From Chitinophagaceae bacterium (GTDB lineage: Bacteria > Bacteroidota > Bacteroidia > Chitinophagales > Chitinophagaceae), in assembly GCA_016786745.1 (NCBI GenBank), contig JAEUVS010000149.1:1-53542 (forward strand): DNA of 53,542 nt, written 5' to 3'. The translations under genes were made by a program, and so were the position numbers. The notes beneath the pieces are model-generated. The model did not search any database. It worked only from the letters and a program-made list of their open reading frames with translations, and was not told the origin of the DNA. Below, piece by piece: positions 9,368 to 15,330 of the stretch; the first letter of the stretch is position 1; every line of letters starts with the position of its first letter.

Positions 9368-10216
9368 TCACTGCTTTGGAGTATTTACACGACTGAAACG
9401 CAGTCTTTTCAACAAAATGAAAAAGATCGTCAGTCCCATCCACAAGGGCCATAGTGCGGCGAAGAAGATAATTAAATTGGCCGTCCACTTCAGGCCATCG
9501 TTAAGCGCCATGATAAACCTGTCGCCATAACCCGGTTCTTTATGCTCCATACCTCCGTTCAAAATTTGAAAGAATGTCAATTCGATAGTGCTGTACGAAG
9601 ATGAATGCACGAGGTAATTTAATCTTCCTTCGGCCGCTTCTATCTGTTCCTGTACCTGGTTCACTTCTTTTTCTACCTGCAGAATTTCTTCCATGTTTTT
9701 TGCTTTCGCCAGCATGTCGAGATAGCGCAACCGGATTCTTTTCTTCGCCTCGATCCTCGCCCTGGTATCGAATACTTCGGCCGTCACGTCATCAGAAGAA
9801 ATTTTTTTCGTCACCATCCTGCCGCCCAGACTTTCAATCAAATTAATTGCATCGTCGAACCGTGCGGTCGGTACTTTAAGAATTAACGTATTGCGCAAAG
9901 TTTCGTCCGAGCTGTTTTCTTCTTCATTTGCAATGTATCCTTCTATTGTCTTCACTATGCCGTTAAGCTGTTTGTTGTATTGATGGAAGTCGGTTACTTC
10001 AACGTTTAATAAAAGTGTTTTAATAATTTTCTTATCCCAATCTTTGTTTTCATTTTTTGCTGGTATTTGTTCGTTTTTCTGATCAGGAGGCTCATTCACC
10101 TGGATGGCTTGTACCTGGGCGCCTGCCTCATCGGCATTTTGCTTATTTGACAATTGATTGCACGACATGGCCGCCAGCATCACCGATGCTGTGAGCAACA
10201 GGGGTAAATATTTCAT
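9368..10216 (-). CDS. DUF4349 domain lipoprotein
   Basis: 282 residues with a lipoprotein signal (lipobox LAAMSC, Cys19), then a charged linker. The DUF4349 core follows: LLNVEVTDFHQYNKQLNGIV, LILKVPTARFDDAINLIESL and RARIEAKKRIRLRYLDMLAK. After it come a coiled-coil segment (EEILQVEKEVNQVQEQIEAA), a beta strand STIELTFFQ and one C-terminal membrane helix at about residues 240-270 followed by basic residues. This is the usual architecture for the family, which is envelope-associated and functionally uncharacterised. Both termini are probably membrane-anchored. Confidence 0.88.
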   Translation of the reverse strand: MKYLPLLLTASVMLAAMSCNQLSNKQNADEAGAQVQAIQVNEPPDQKNEQIPAKNENKDWDKKIIKTLLLNVEVTDFHQYNKQLNGIVKTIEGYIANEEENSSDETLRNTLILKVPTARFDDAINLIESLGGRMVTKKISSDDVTAEVFDTRARIEAKKRIRLRYLDMLAKAKNMEEILQVEKEVNQVQEQIEAAEGRLNYLVHSSSYSTIELTFFQILNGGMEHKEPGYGDRFIMALNDGLKWTANLIIFFAALWPLWMGLTIFFILLKRLRFSRVNTPKQ

Positions 10217-10331
10217 ATGGGATGTTTTGAGGTTACTTTATTTTAGATGCAGGATTTCGTTAATTGCATATTGATACTCCAAACGTCGCTGAGGTAACCG
10301 CGTTTCAATTGTTAATTTTATTTTGCCCATT

Positions 10332-10832
10332 ATGATCACATTCGAATGCCTGGTCAAAAAATTTCAGAAGCAAGGTGAGAAGACCGGGTGGACCTATATT
10401 GAAATCCCCGCGGCGATTGCAGGTAAGATTAAACCCGGTACAAAAAGATCGTTTCGCGTTAAAGGGAAAATCGACAGGCACGGCATCGAAAAAGCGAGCC
10501 TTCTTCCGATGGGTGAAGGCGCTTTTATTCTTCCCTTGAATAAAGCGATGAGGACCGCAATTAAAAAATCAACGGGTGCAATGGTGAAGGTGCAACTCGC
10601 AGAAGATGCAAGGGAACTTGAAATTGATGCGGAACTTATTGCATGCCTGAGAGATGAACCCGCAGCATATAAAAAGTTTATTAAGCTACCTGGGTCGCAC
10701 CAGCGTTATTACAGCAAATGGATTACTGAAGCGAAAACGCAACAAACTAAAGCAAAACGAATCGCCAAAACAGTTGATGGCATGCTGAAGAATCTAACGT
10801 TCGGCGAAACGTTGAAGTCGCGCGACGATTAA
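10332..10832 (+). CDS. DUF1905 / YdeI-OmpD-associated family protein
   Basis: 166 residues from the ATG at 10332; an in-frame TTG lies 9 bases upstream. The N-terminal half is a DUF1905 beta-barrel (TYIEIPAAIAGKIKP, VKGKIDRHG, LPLNKAMRTAIKK). The C-terminal half is a YdeI-like helical region (LRDEPAAYKKFIKLPGSHQR, YYSKWITEAKTQQTKAKRI). YdeI-type proteins are linked to resistance against cationic peptides in Salmonella and are sometimes named bacteriocin-protection proteins; the role here is unproven. Cytoplasmic, apparently a single-gene unit. Confidence 0.85.
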   Translation: MITFECLVKKFQKQGEKTGWTYIEIPAAIAGKIKPGTKRSFRVKGKIDRHGIEKASLLPMGEGAFILPLNKAMRTAIKKSTGAMVKVQLAEDARELEIDAELIACLRDEPAAYKKFIKLPGSHQRYYSKWITEAKTQQTKAKRIAKTVDGMLKNLTFGETLKSRDD

Positions 10833-10834
10833 AA

Positions 10835-11056
10835 TTATTTTTGTTCTACTGCGGCTATAACAAGTTGAATAAAATCTGAAATCTTTAATGGTTCGAGCCA
10901 TCGCGAAACGATTACAAGATCGTGGTCGTTATCAATTACGATACTATTACCGCTGAATCCTTCTGCCGAATAAATTTTTTCGACGCATTTTTCAGGTGGT
11001 TTTCTTCGTGAGCTTAATACTGTCGTTGAAGGGAAGCCTGTAAGTATTGTAAATCT
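10835..11056 (-). pseudogene. C-terminal remnant of a serine hydrolase (beta-lactamase-like)
   Basis: Reading the minus strand, 73 codons are open before a normal TAA. They encode EKCVEKIYSAEGFSGNSIVI, then DNDHDLVIVSRW and a final helix ISDFIQLVIAA. In class C beta-lactamase-like serine hydrolases of Bacteroidota the last strands read GGNYI.VD..HDLVVV.RW followed by such a helix, so this looks like the tail of such an enzyme. The catalytic SxxK and YxN parts are absent and there is a stop just upstream in frame. The gene has lost its 5' part, either by deletion or decay. Assignment rests on motif memory only. Confidence 0.45.
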
Positions 11057-11192
11057 TTACCCGCGTGGACGAAATCGGGTTACTGATTTAACGGCCTGCG
11101 GAGGTAGTAATGCCTGTTCGAGGTTGGATTGAAAGTTTACGTTAGATCGATAGACTGGTAGAAGAACCGGATTCATAAAGAGAAAGAGCAAA

Positions 11193-11240
11193 AGAGCGCA
11201 GAAAGAGTGTTGTGCGCTCCGTACTCTCTTTCTGCGCTCT
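11193..11240. terminator. 15-bp perfect inverted repeat; minus-strand terminator-like hairpin
   Basis: AGAGCGCAGAAAGAG (11193-11207) and its exact complement (11226-11240) are separated by 18 bases. Read on the minus strand the stem is followed by a T-rich run (TTTGCTCTTTCTCTTT). The tRNA-Leu 3'-end copy at 11248-11260 lies immediately upstream in that direction, which mimics the arrangement next to the real tRNA. Confidence 0.6.
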
Positions 11241-11247
11241 CCGCTTT

Positions 11248-11260
11248 GTGCCCAGGACTA
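11248..11260 (-). repeat. partial copy of the tRNA-Leu 3' end (possible attachment-site remnant)
   Basis: The first 12 bases (GTGCCCAGGACT) are identical to the segment at 12872-12883, which is the 3' acceptor end of tRNA-Leu read on the plus strand. It lies at the far side of the scrap region from the tRNA and is followed (minus strand) by a terminator-like hairpin. Confidence 0.5.
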
Positions 11261-11329
11261 GCCTTAGTTCGAACTTTTTATTGGGGGATTTGGTTAACGT
11301 CATTAACTATTGATACTTATAGAAATTTA

Positions 11330-11345
11330 TACGACACCAGTCGTA
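11330..11345. repeat. 6-bp-stem inverted repeat upstream of antitoxin remnant
   Basis: TACGAC-acca-GTCGTA, followed on the plus strand by TTGTTTTGTTTT. It lies about 60 bases before the antitoxin remnant. It may be a weak terminator or an old operator; not distinguishable here. Confidence 0.35.
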
Positions 11346-11406
11346 TTGTTTTGTTTTAAGCAATTCCAGCTCAAATAAAACTAATTTGTAGAAAATCCCA
11401 AGTGCG

Positions 11407-11575
11407 ATGAATACCCTGACGATTGATAAGAAAGCGTATGTAGGTGGTTCCCAAAAAAGAATATGAAAATCAGTTGGCCAAAGGTGCGATCAAAACTCCC
11501 CGGAGAAAAAATTATCTCTAGATCAGGGCAAAAACTTTCCTACAAACTGATGGATAGGTGGGCCAAAAGATCCTC
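11407..11575 (+). pseudogene. antitoxin-like gene broken by frameshifts
   Basis: An ATG at 11407 opens MNTLTIDKKAYV. One extra G in gtaggtggttccc shifts the frame; without it the protein continues VVPKKEYENQLAKGAIKTP and then RRKNYL. Further on, two other frames give SLDQGKNF and YKLMDRWAKRSS. Joined, these pieces match the layout of small Bacteroidota antitoxins (N-terminal beta strand with KKxYVVVP, EYE helix, basic linker, then a GK..AYK.IDKWAK helix). At least two or three frameshifts are needed, so the gene is dead. No toxin gene of the usual RelE type follows it. Confidence 0.5.
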
Positions 11576-11708
11576 CTCTGTCCTTGTTTGCTCTTACTGC
11601 GCTTCGGTCATACCAATTTCATCCTAGCCGGATACGTCCATCGCGAAACCTAACGTAAAGCAAGAAATAATCTATTTATTGGTAAGGATTAGCGGGCTGC
11701 TTAATAAT

Positions 11709-12044
11709 TTACACAATTTCCAGGCAACCCTGCTGATCAAGGTCGTCAAACGCTTCGAGTTCATTGAATTTTGCGACCAATAACTCTTCGATCGCCTTGG
11801 TGCTCTGATTGCCGACGCGTAACAGAATGACTTTCGGGGGAAAACCTTTATCGTTCGATAAGTTGAGAAAATCGTCATCGTTAGTCACAATGACCAAGTC
11901 ATTTTCCAATGCGTAGTTCCAAATCTGAATATCCGTCGCAGGAACCAGAAGTCCGATATGATCCACATGAAAACAATTCTCGTAGAGCTTGTTCAATCTT
12001 TCAACAAGTTTCCGAGATAAATTTGCATCCAGGAGTAGTTGCAT
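11709..12044 (-). CDS. DUF5615 PIN-like toxin
   Basis: 111 residues, typical for the family. The PIN-like acidic residues are visible: Asp6 in LLLDANLS, Asp in HVDHIG, and the cluster VTNDDDF. These correspond to the metal-binding site of PIN-fold RNases. The family is paired almost everywhere with DUF433 genes as a presumed type II toxin-antitoxin system, and here the DUF433 stop lies one base before this ATG. Its RNase activity is inferred from fold, not shown for this family member. Confidence 0.88.
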   Translation of the reverse strand: MQLLLDANLSRKLVERLNKLYENCFHVDHIGLLVPATDIQIWNYALENDLVIVTNDDDFLNLSNDKGFPPKVILLRVGNQSTKAIEELLVAKFNELEAFDDLDQQGCLEIV

Positions 12045-12045
12045 A

Positions 12046-12273
12046 TCAGGCAGCGATAGTCTTGATGTTTACTTCCCGGTCAGCGGAAAAAGCAAGGGCA
12101 GCATAAATATGTTCCCGAGTAAGTGATGGATAGTCCCTGAGAATGTCGTCGTACGACATTTCGGACGCCAGCCACTTAAGGATGTCGCTGACCGCAATGC
12201 GTGTCCCTTTGATTATGGGTTTACCAAACCTGATTTCCTTATTGAATTCAATATGAGAACGCCAATTGTTCAT
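12046..12273 (-). CDS. DUF433 antitoxin
   Basis: 75 residues with the family core GKPIIKGTRIAVSDILKWLA and the helix YPSLTREHIYAALAFSAD. DUF433 proteins have a winged-helix-like fold and act as putative antitoxins and autorepressors for a DUF5615 partner. The partner gene starts one base downstream, so the two are translationally coupled. Two 32-bp direct repeats sit 35-100 bases upstream and are likely operators. Confidence 0.88.
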   Translation of the reverse strand: MNNWRSHIEFNKEIRFGKPIIKGTRIAVSDILKWLASEMSYDDILRDYPSLTREHIYAALAFSADREVNIKTIAA

Positions 12274-12307
12274 CCCGTAAAGTTAATCGATTTCCAGCAT
12301 TGCCTTT

Positions 12308-12372
12308 GATTAATCAATTTTTAATCAATTAAACGCGTGTGATTAACAATTTTTAATCCATTTAAACGCGTG
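12308..12372. promoter_or_regulatory. two tandem 32-bp direct repeats, probable operators of the toxin-antitoxin operon
   Basis: Copies at 12308-12339 and 12341-12372 share GATTAA, then CAATTTTTAATC and AAACGCGTG, with only a base insertion and two or three substitutions. Their spacing is 33 bases, close to three helical turns, so two protein dimers would bind the same DNA face. The position upstream of the DUF433 start fits autorepression. Confidence 0.65.
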
Positions 12373-12660
12373 AAAACACGGTGTGTTATTCGCCGCAAAT
12401 AAAATAACTTCTCGGGGCAAAACGAGAAACCATGCGAACCTCAACCCTCTAGAAATGCGGCCAGTTCCTGTCTGTCATATTCATAACCTTTTGCGCGTAT
12501 TCGCAATACCCGCCGGCGCAGGGCCCGGGCCGGTAAGCGGCAATGATATTCGGATCTGGCAGGTTCGCAGCATCCCCGGAATCATGGACATCTTGTTCAG
12601 GGATTCAATCATTCCGCTGATCGAGGAATCAAAGCATCCCCTGCAACGTCCCCTGAAAAT
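12373..12660. other. intergenic region without recognisable gene
   Basis: Between the operator repeats and the tRNA terminator array I find no convincing coding region. It contains a short GC-rich palindromic patch near 12510-12540 (gggcccgggcc) that differs from the local composition. Small open frames here overlap each other on both strands and resemble nothing I know. Confidence 0.5.
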
Positions 12661-12666
12661 AAAAAA

Positions 12667-12693
12667 CCCTTGCAATTAATTCGATTACAAGGG
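12667..12693. terminator. bidirectional terminator-like hairpin
   Basis: CCCTTG (12667-12672) pairs with CAAGGG (12688-12693) and is flanked by A6 on the left and A7 on the right, so on the minus strand the stem is followed by a T-run. It lies just beyond the second tRNA-end copy at 12711. Confidence 0.6.
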
Positions 12694-12710
12694 AAAAAAA
12701 TAGAAGAAGT

Positions 12711-12727
12711 GTGCCCAGGACTGGATT
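12711..12727 (-). repeat. 17-bp duplicate of the tRNA-Leu 3' end
   Basis: Identical to 12872-12888 over 17 bases, covering the acceptor 3' strand and part of the T arm of tRNA-Leu, but with no tRNA body upstream. Duplicated tRNA ends are the usual mark of site-specific integration. Confidence 0.75.
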
Positions 12728-12870
12728 GCCCTTCGGGCGATCCATGAATGTTGTGCAGCCCTAAGCCGTTTTCCGATGCTTCGCATCGGCTGTCTTTTTG
12801 TTTATTCGCTCCGGCGAGCAAGCTCGCCTCGCTAAAACAAAAAGCCATTTTGACTTCGTCAAAACGGCTT
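12723..12870. repeat. nested hairpin array next to tRNA-Leu
   Basis: Stems: GGAT.GCCC-ttc-GGGC.ATCC (12723-12743); CCGATGC-ttc-GCATCGG (12773-12789); GGCGAGC-aa-GCTCGCC (12813-12828) enclosed by CTTTTTGTTT (12794-12803) and AAACAAAAAG (12835-12844); TTTTGAC-ttc-GTCAAAA (12848-12864). AAGCCGTTTT at 12763-12772 also pairs with AAAACGGCTT at 12861-12870 and encloses most of the array. Three of the hairpins have the same ttc loop. Confidence 0.8.
12834..12870 (-). terminator. intrinsic terminator of tRNA-Leu
   Basis: On the minus strand, two bases after the tRNA, AAGCCgTTTTGAC-gaa-GTCAAAAtGGCTT forms a strong stem-loop followed by TTTGTTTT. This is a standard intrinsic terminator. Confidence 0.8.
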
Positions 12871-12872
12871 CG

Positions 12873-12956
12873 TGCCCAGGACTGGATTCGAACCAGCACA
12901 TGATTGCTCACGCTGCGACCTGAACACAGTGCGTCTACCAATTTCGCCACCTGGGC
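12873..12956 (-). tRNA. tRNA-Leu (anticodon CAG)
   Basis: On the minus strand the 84-nt sequence starts GCCCAGGTGGCGAAATTGG and ends CCAGTCCTGGGCA. The acceptor GCCCAGG pairs with CCTGGGC. The D arm has TTGGTAGACGC as in bacterial tRNA-Leu. The anticodon stem CTGTG/CGCAG closes the loop TTCAGGT with anticodon CAG. The T arm is GCTGG-TTCGAAT-CCAGT. A long variable arm (class II tRNA) lies between. The terminal CCA is not encoded. Confidence 0.95.
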
Positions 12957-13307
12957 ATCCTGTTTCAGGGCTGCAAATATAAAAAGGAACAGACGTTCTA
13001 CCCAACTATTTTTCGGCTCTCCATACTGCTCGATTGTTGGCTGCCAGGGCATTTTTCCAGTTCATCCTGTTTATCAACTGTTTTCTGATGTGGGGTTACA
13101 TCGTATCCATTCTTTTATTTTAGCGGTTCGGAGAATAGCGAGCTGATAATGTTTATCAAATTGTCGATAATGGATCTGATTAACCAATGTTATAGTACAA
13201 TAAAACCCTGACTTCTCAGGCTATGTTCTCTTACTTATTAAAAAATCTTTACTTTACAGTACTTGTTTTTAGTTAAATTGGATTGAAATAGAAACTGCCT
13301 GCTCAAA
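12957..13307. other. intergenic region upstream of the sigma factor gene
   Basis: It should hold the tRNA-Leu promoter (minus) and the sigma-gene promoter (plus). I see a small hairpin CCTGA-cttc-TCAGG at 13207-13220 and an AT-rich stretch at 13225-13280, but no clear TTTG/TAnnTTTG pair. Confidence 0.4.
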
Positions 13308-13904
13308 TTGTATCTAAAACCATTATATAACGAAAAAGAATTGCAACGCAGGCTTGCTGACAACGATTCTATAGCTTTTGAGTCGCTTTACCGGCATTAT
13401 GAAGAACCATTGAATTTGTTTCTCATCCGGTATGTAAAAGTTCCTGAATTGGCCGAAGATCTATCTCAGGAAATATTCAGCAAAATATGGGAAAACAGAG
13501 GTTCGATGGGAGAGGTAAATTCTTTTAGTGCGTTCTTGTACACGATAGCGCGTAACCACACGTTGAATTTTTTGAATCGGGTGTCGAAAATTAATGCAGC
13601 GAAGGCAATTATGATACAACGATTGTCCGGACCTGTCTTTTTAGCTGATGATAAATTAGTTGGTGATCAATACAAGATTTGGCTGCAAAAAATATTGGAC
13701 CAGATGAGCCCGCAGATGCGAAAAACATTTCAACTGGTAAGGCAGGAGCAGAAATCTTATGATGAAGTTGCTGCGATCCTTGGAATAAGCCGGAACACGG
13801 TGAAAAAACATATGACCCGCTCCGTAGCAATTGTTAAAGAAAAATTGGCAAATGAGCTTGACATTCAACTCAGTATTTTTTTAATACTCATTAACGCTTA
13901 CTGA
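13308..13904 (+). CDS. ECF RNA polymerase sigma-70 factor (Bacteroidota SusCD-associated type)
   Basis: 198 residues. Region 2 is visible in DSIAFESLYRHYEEPLNLFL and PELAEDLSQEIFSKIWENR, and region 4 in RKTFQLVRQEQKSYDEVAAI with the helix-turn-helix LGISRNTVKKHM. The family directs transcription of SusC/D-type loci after release by a FecR-like anti-sigma factor, which is the next gene 147 bases downstream. The frame has a stop at 13284 and no ATG before region 2, so translation probably starts at TTG 13308 (or CTG 13299). Confidence 0.9.
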   Translation: MYLKPLYNEKELQRRLADNDSIAFESLYRHYEEPLNLFLIRYVKVPELAEDLSQEIFSKIWENRGSMGEVNSFSAFLYTIARNHTLNFLNRVSKINAAKAIMIQRLSGPVFLADDKLVGDQYKIWLQKILDQMSPQMRKTFQLVRQEQKSYDEVAAILGISRNTVKKHMTRSVAIVKEKLANELDIQLSIFLILINAY

Positions 13905-13985
13905 TCCTTCCTTCTTGATACCTCCCCCTCTTTCCGCTTAAAATTTCCTTTCTGTAATCAACAAAATGATAGAAGTTGTGGCTGC

Positions 13986-14011
13986 CCTCTTACAATATTT
14001 TTTATAAGAGG
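13986..14011. promoter_or_regulatory. stem-loop between sigma and anti-sigma genes
   Basis: CCTCTTA (13986-13992) pairs with TAAGAGG (14005-14011) around an AT-rich loop. It ends about 40 bases before the FecR start. It could attenuate read-through from the sigma gene. Confidence 0.4.
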
Positions 14012-14051
14012 TACCCCAGGGACCCGTTTTATTGTCTTTGCCATATAAGAC

Positions 14052-15173
14052 ATGAATGGAAATAGTCAATATCACCGCTTACTCGTTCAGCGCTTTGCTG
14101 AAAATAAATGCACGGAAGAAGAACTGGAAGTTTTTTTTTACTTGTTACAACAGGGCGAATTGGATGAATTCCTTGCACAGGATATGAAAAATTATCGAGC
14201 GAATATTAATCGGAACCCTGTTATGGAAAACACACAACGCCGCGTAATACACTGGAAATGGCCTGCAGCCGCTGCGGTTTTATTTGCAATCGCGGTGAGT
14301 GTCATCATGCTGAATATGGCAAAACACAAAGAAAAGAAAACAGAGGTTACCAATGTTTCGAATTTACCGTCCAATAAAAACCCTCCTTCTTCAAGTAAGG
14401 CAACAATAACTCTTGCAGATGGACAGGTCATATCCCTTGACAGCTTTGACAAAGGCCCGTTGGCGGTTCAGGGTAAGGTGAAAATAATAAAGCTGGCTGA
14501 TGGCGGAATCGATTATAACGGCTCAACTGCTGAACCTCTATACAATACATTGACAAATCCGCTGGGCAGCAAAGTAATTGATATAAAACTGGCTGACGGC
14601 ACAAGACTTTGGTTGAACTCTGGTTCTTCTATAACCTACCCGGTGGCATTTACAGGTACGCAGCGAAAGGTTTCCATCACAGGAGAGGCCTATTTCGAAG
14701 TTGCCAAAAGTCGTTATATGCCTTTTATTGTTGGTGTAAATCAAATGGAAATTGAAGTGTTGGGTACCCATTTTAATGTTAATGGATATAGTGATGAAGC
14801 GGTAACAAAAACTACGCTGCTTGAAGGAAGTATTCGCATAAGAACAAACAGCACATTACGCATGCTCAAACCAGGCCAGCAGATACAGACAAATAAGTCA
14901 GGAGAATGCGAGATGGTCAACGAGGCGGATATAGATGAAGCAATCGCCTGGAAAGAAGGAAATTTTCAATTTGAAAATACAAGCATCTATGATGCTATGC
15001 GCCAGATTGGCAGATGGTATAATATGGAGGTAGAATATAAAGGAACGATTACAAAGCATTTTTTCGGTACAATATCCCGCGACGTCGATTTATTACAGGT
15101 GCTGAATATGCTGCAGCAAAGTGCTGAAATAAAATTTTGGATAGAAGGAGGAAAAATTATTGTGATGCCCTGA
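14052..15173 (+). CDS. FecR-type anti-sigma factor
   Basis: 373 residues. An N-terminal cytoplasmic segment of about 68 residues binds the sigma factor, one membrane helix follows at about 70-90 (WPAAAAVLFAIAVSVIML), and the rest is periplasmic. The FecR domain lies near residues 165-260 (GTRLWLNSGSSITYPVAF, GEAYFEVAKS, MEIEVLGTHFNVNGY) and a DUF4974 domain at the C-terminus (NTSIYDAMRQIGRWYNMEVE). The receptor's STN domain contacts this protein and triggers sigma activation. It sits between the sigma gene and the SusC gene, the usual order. Confidence 0.95.
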   Translation: MNGNSQYHRLLVQRFAENKCTEEELEVFFYLLQQGELDEFLAQDMKNYRANINRNPVMENTQRRVIHWKWPAAAAVLFAIAVSVIMLNMAKHKEKKTEVTNVSNLPSNKNPPSSSKATITLADGQVISLDSFDKGPLAVQGKVKIIKLADGGIDYNGSTAEPLYNTLTNPLGSKVIDIKLADGTRLWLNSGSSITYPVAFTGTQRKVSITGEAYFEVAKSRYMPFIVGVNQMEIEVLGTHFNVNGYSDEAVTKTTLLEGSIRIRTNSTLRMLKPGQQIQTNKSGECEMVNEADIDEAIAWKEGNFQFENTSIYDAMRQIGRWYNMEVEYKGTITKHFFGTISRDVDLLQVLNMLQQSAEIKFWIEGGKIIVMP

Positions 15174-15234
15174 CCACAGATACCCTTGAAAAGTAAAATA
15201 ATATAAAACACAAATAAGTAGGGAGCCAAAGAAA

Positions 15235-15260
15235 CCGGATTCCGTTGGAGCGGAACCCGG
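15235..15260 (+). promoter_or_regulatory. 5'-leader hairpin of the SusC transcript
   Basis: CCGGATTCCG-ttggag-CGGAACCCGG forms a 9-of-10-pair stem about 70 bases before the SusC start. Such GC-rich leaders are possible sites of translational or stability control; no T-run follows, so it is not a simple terminator. Confidence 0.5.
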
Positions 15261-15330
15261 CAGATATTGGGTTACCCTTTAGTACAATCGTCAAGGACTG
15301 CTTAATGTTTAACCCAATCAAATCAAAGTT

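Larger units (their letters stand above)
11261..11708. other. non-coding scrap region
   Basis: Apart from the hairpin at 11330 and the antitoxin remnant at 11407-11575, I see no intact gene here. The stretch 11576-11708 is the 3' flank of the DUF5615 gene and shows no clear terminator. Confidence 0.5.

Noticed and set aside
12383..12679. 98-codon plus-strand frame near the tRNA-Leu region
   Set aside because: It overlaps a terminator hairpin, has opposing frames of equal length and no recognisable motif.
13207..13220. Small hairpin CCTGA-cttc-TCAGG upstream of the sigma gene
   Set aside because: Only five pairs and no T-run; too weak to call a terminator or operator.
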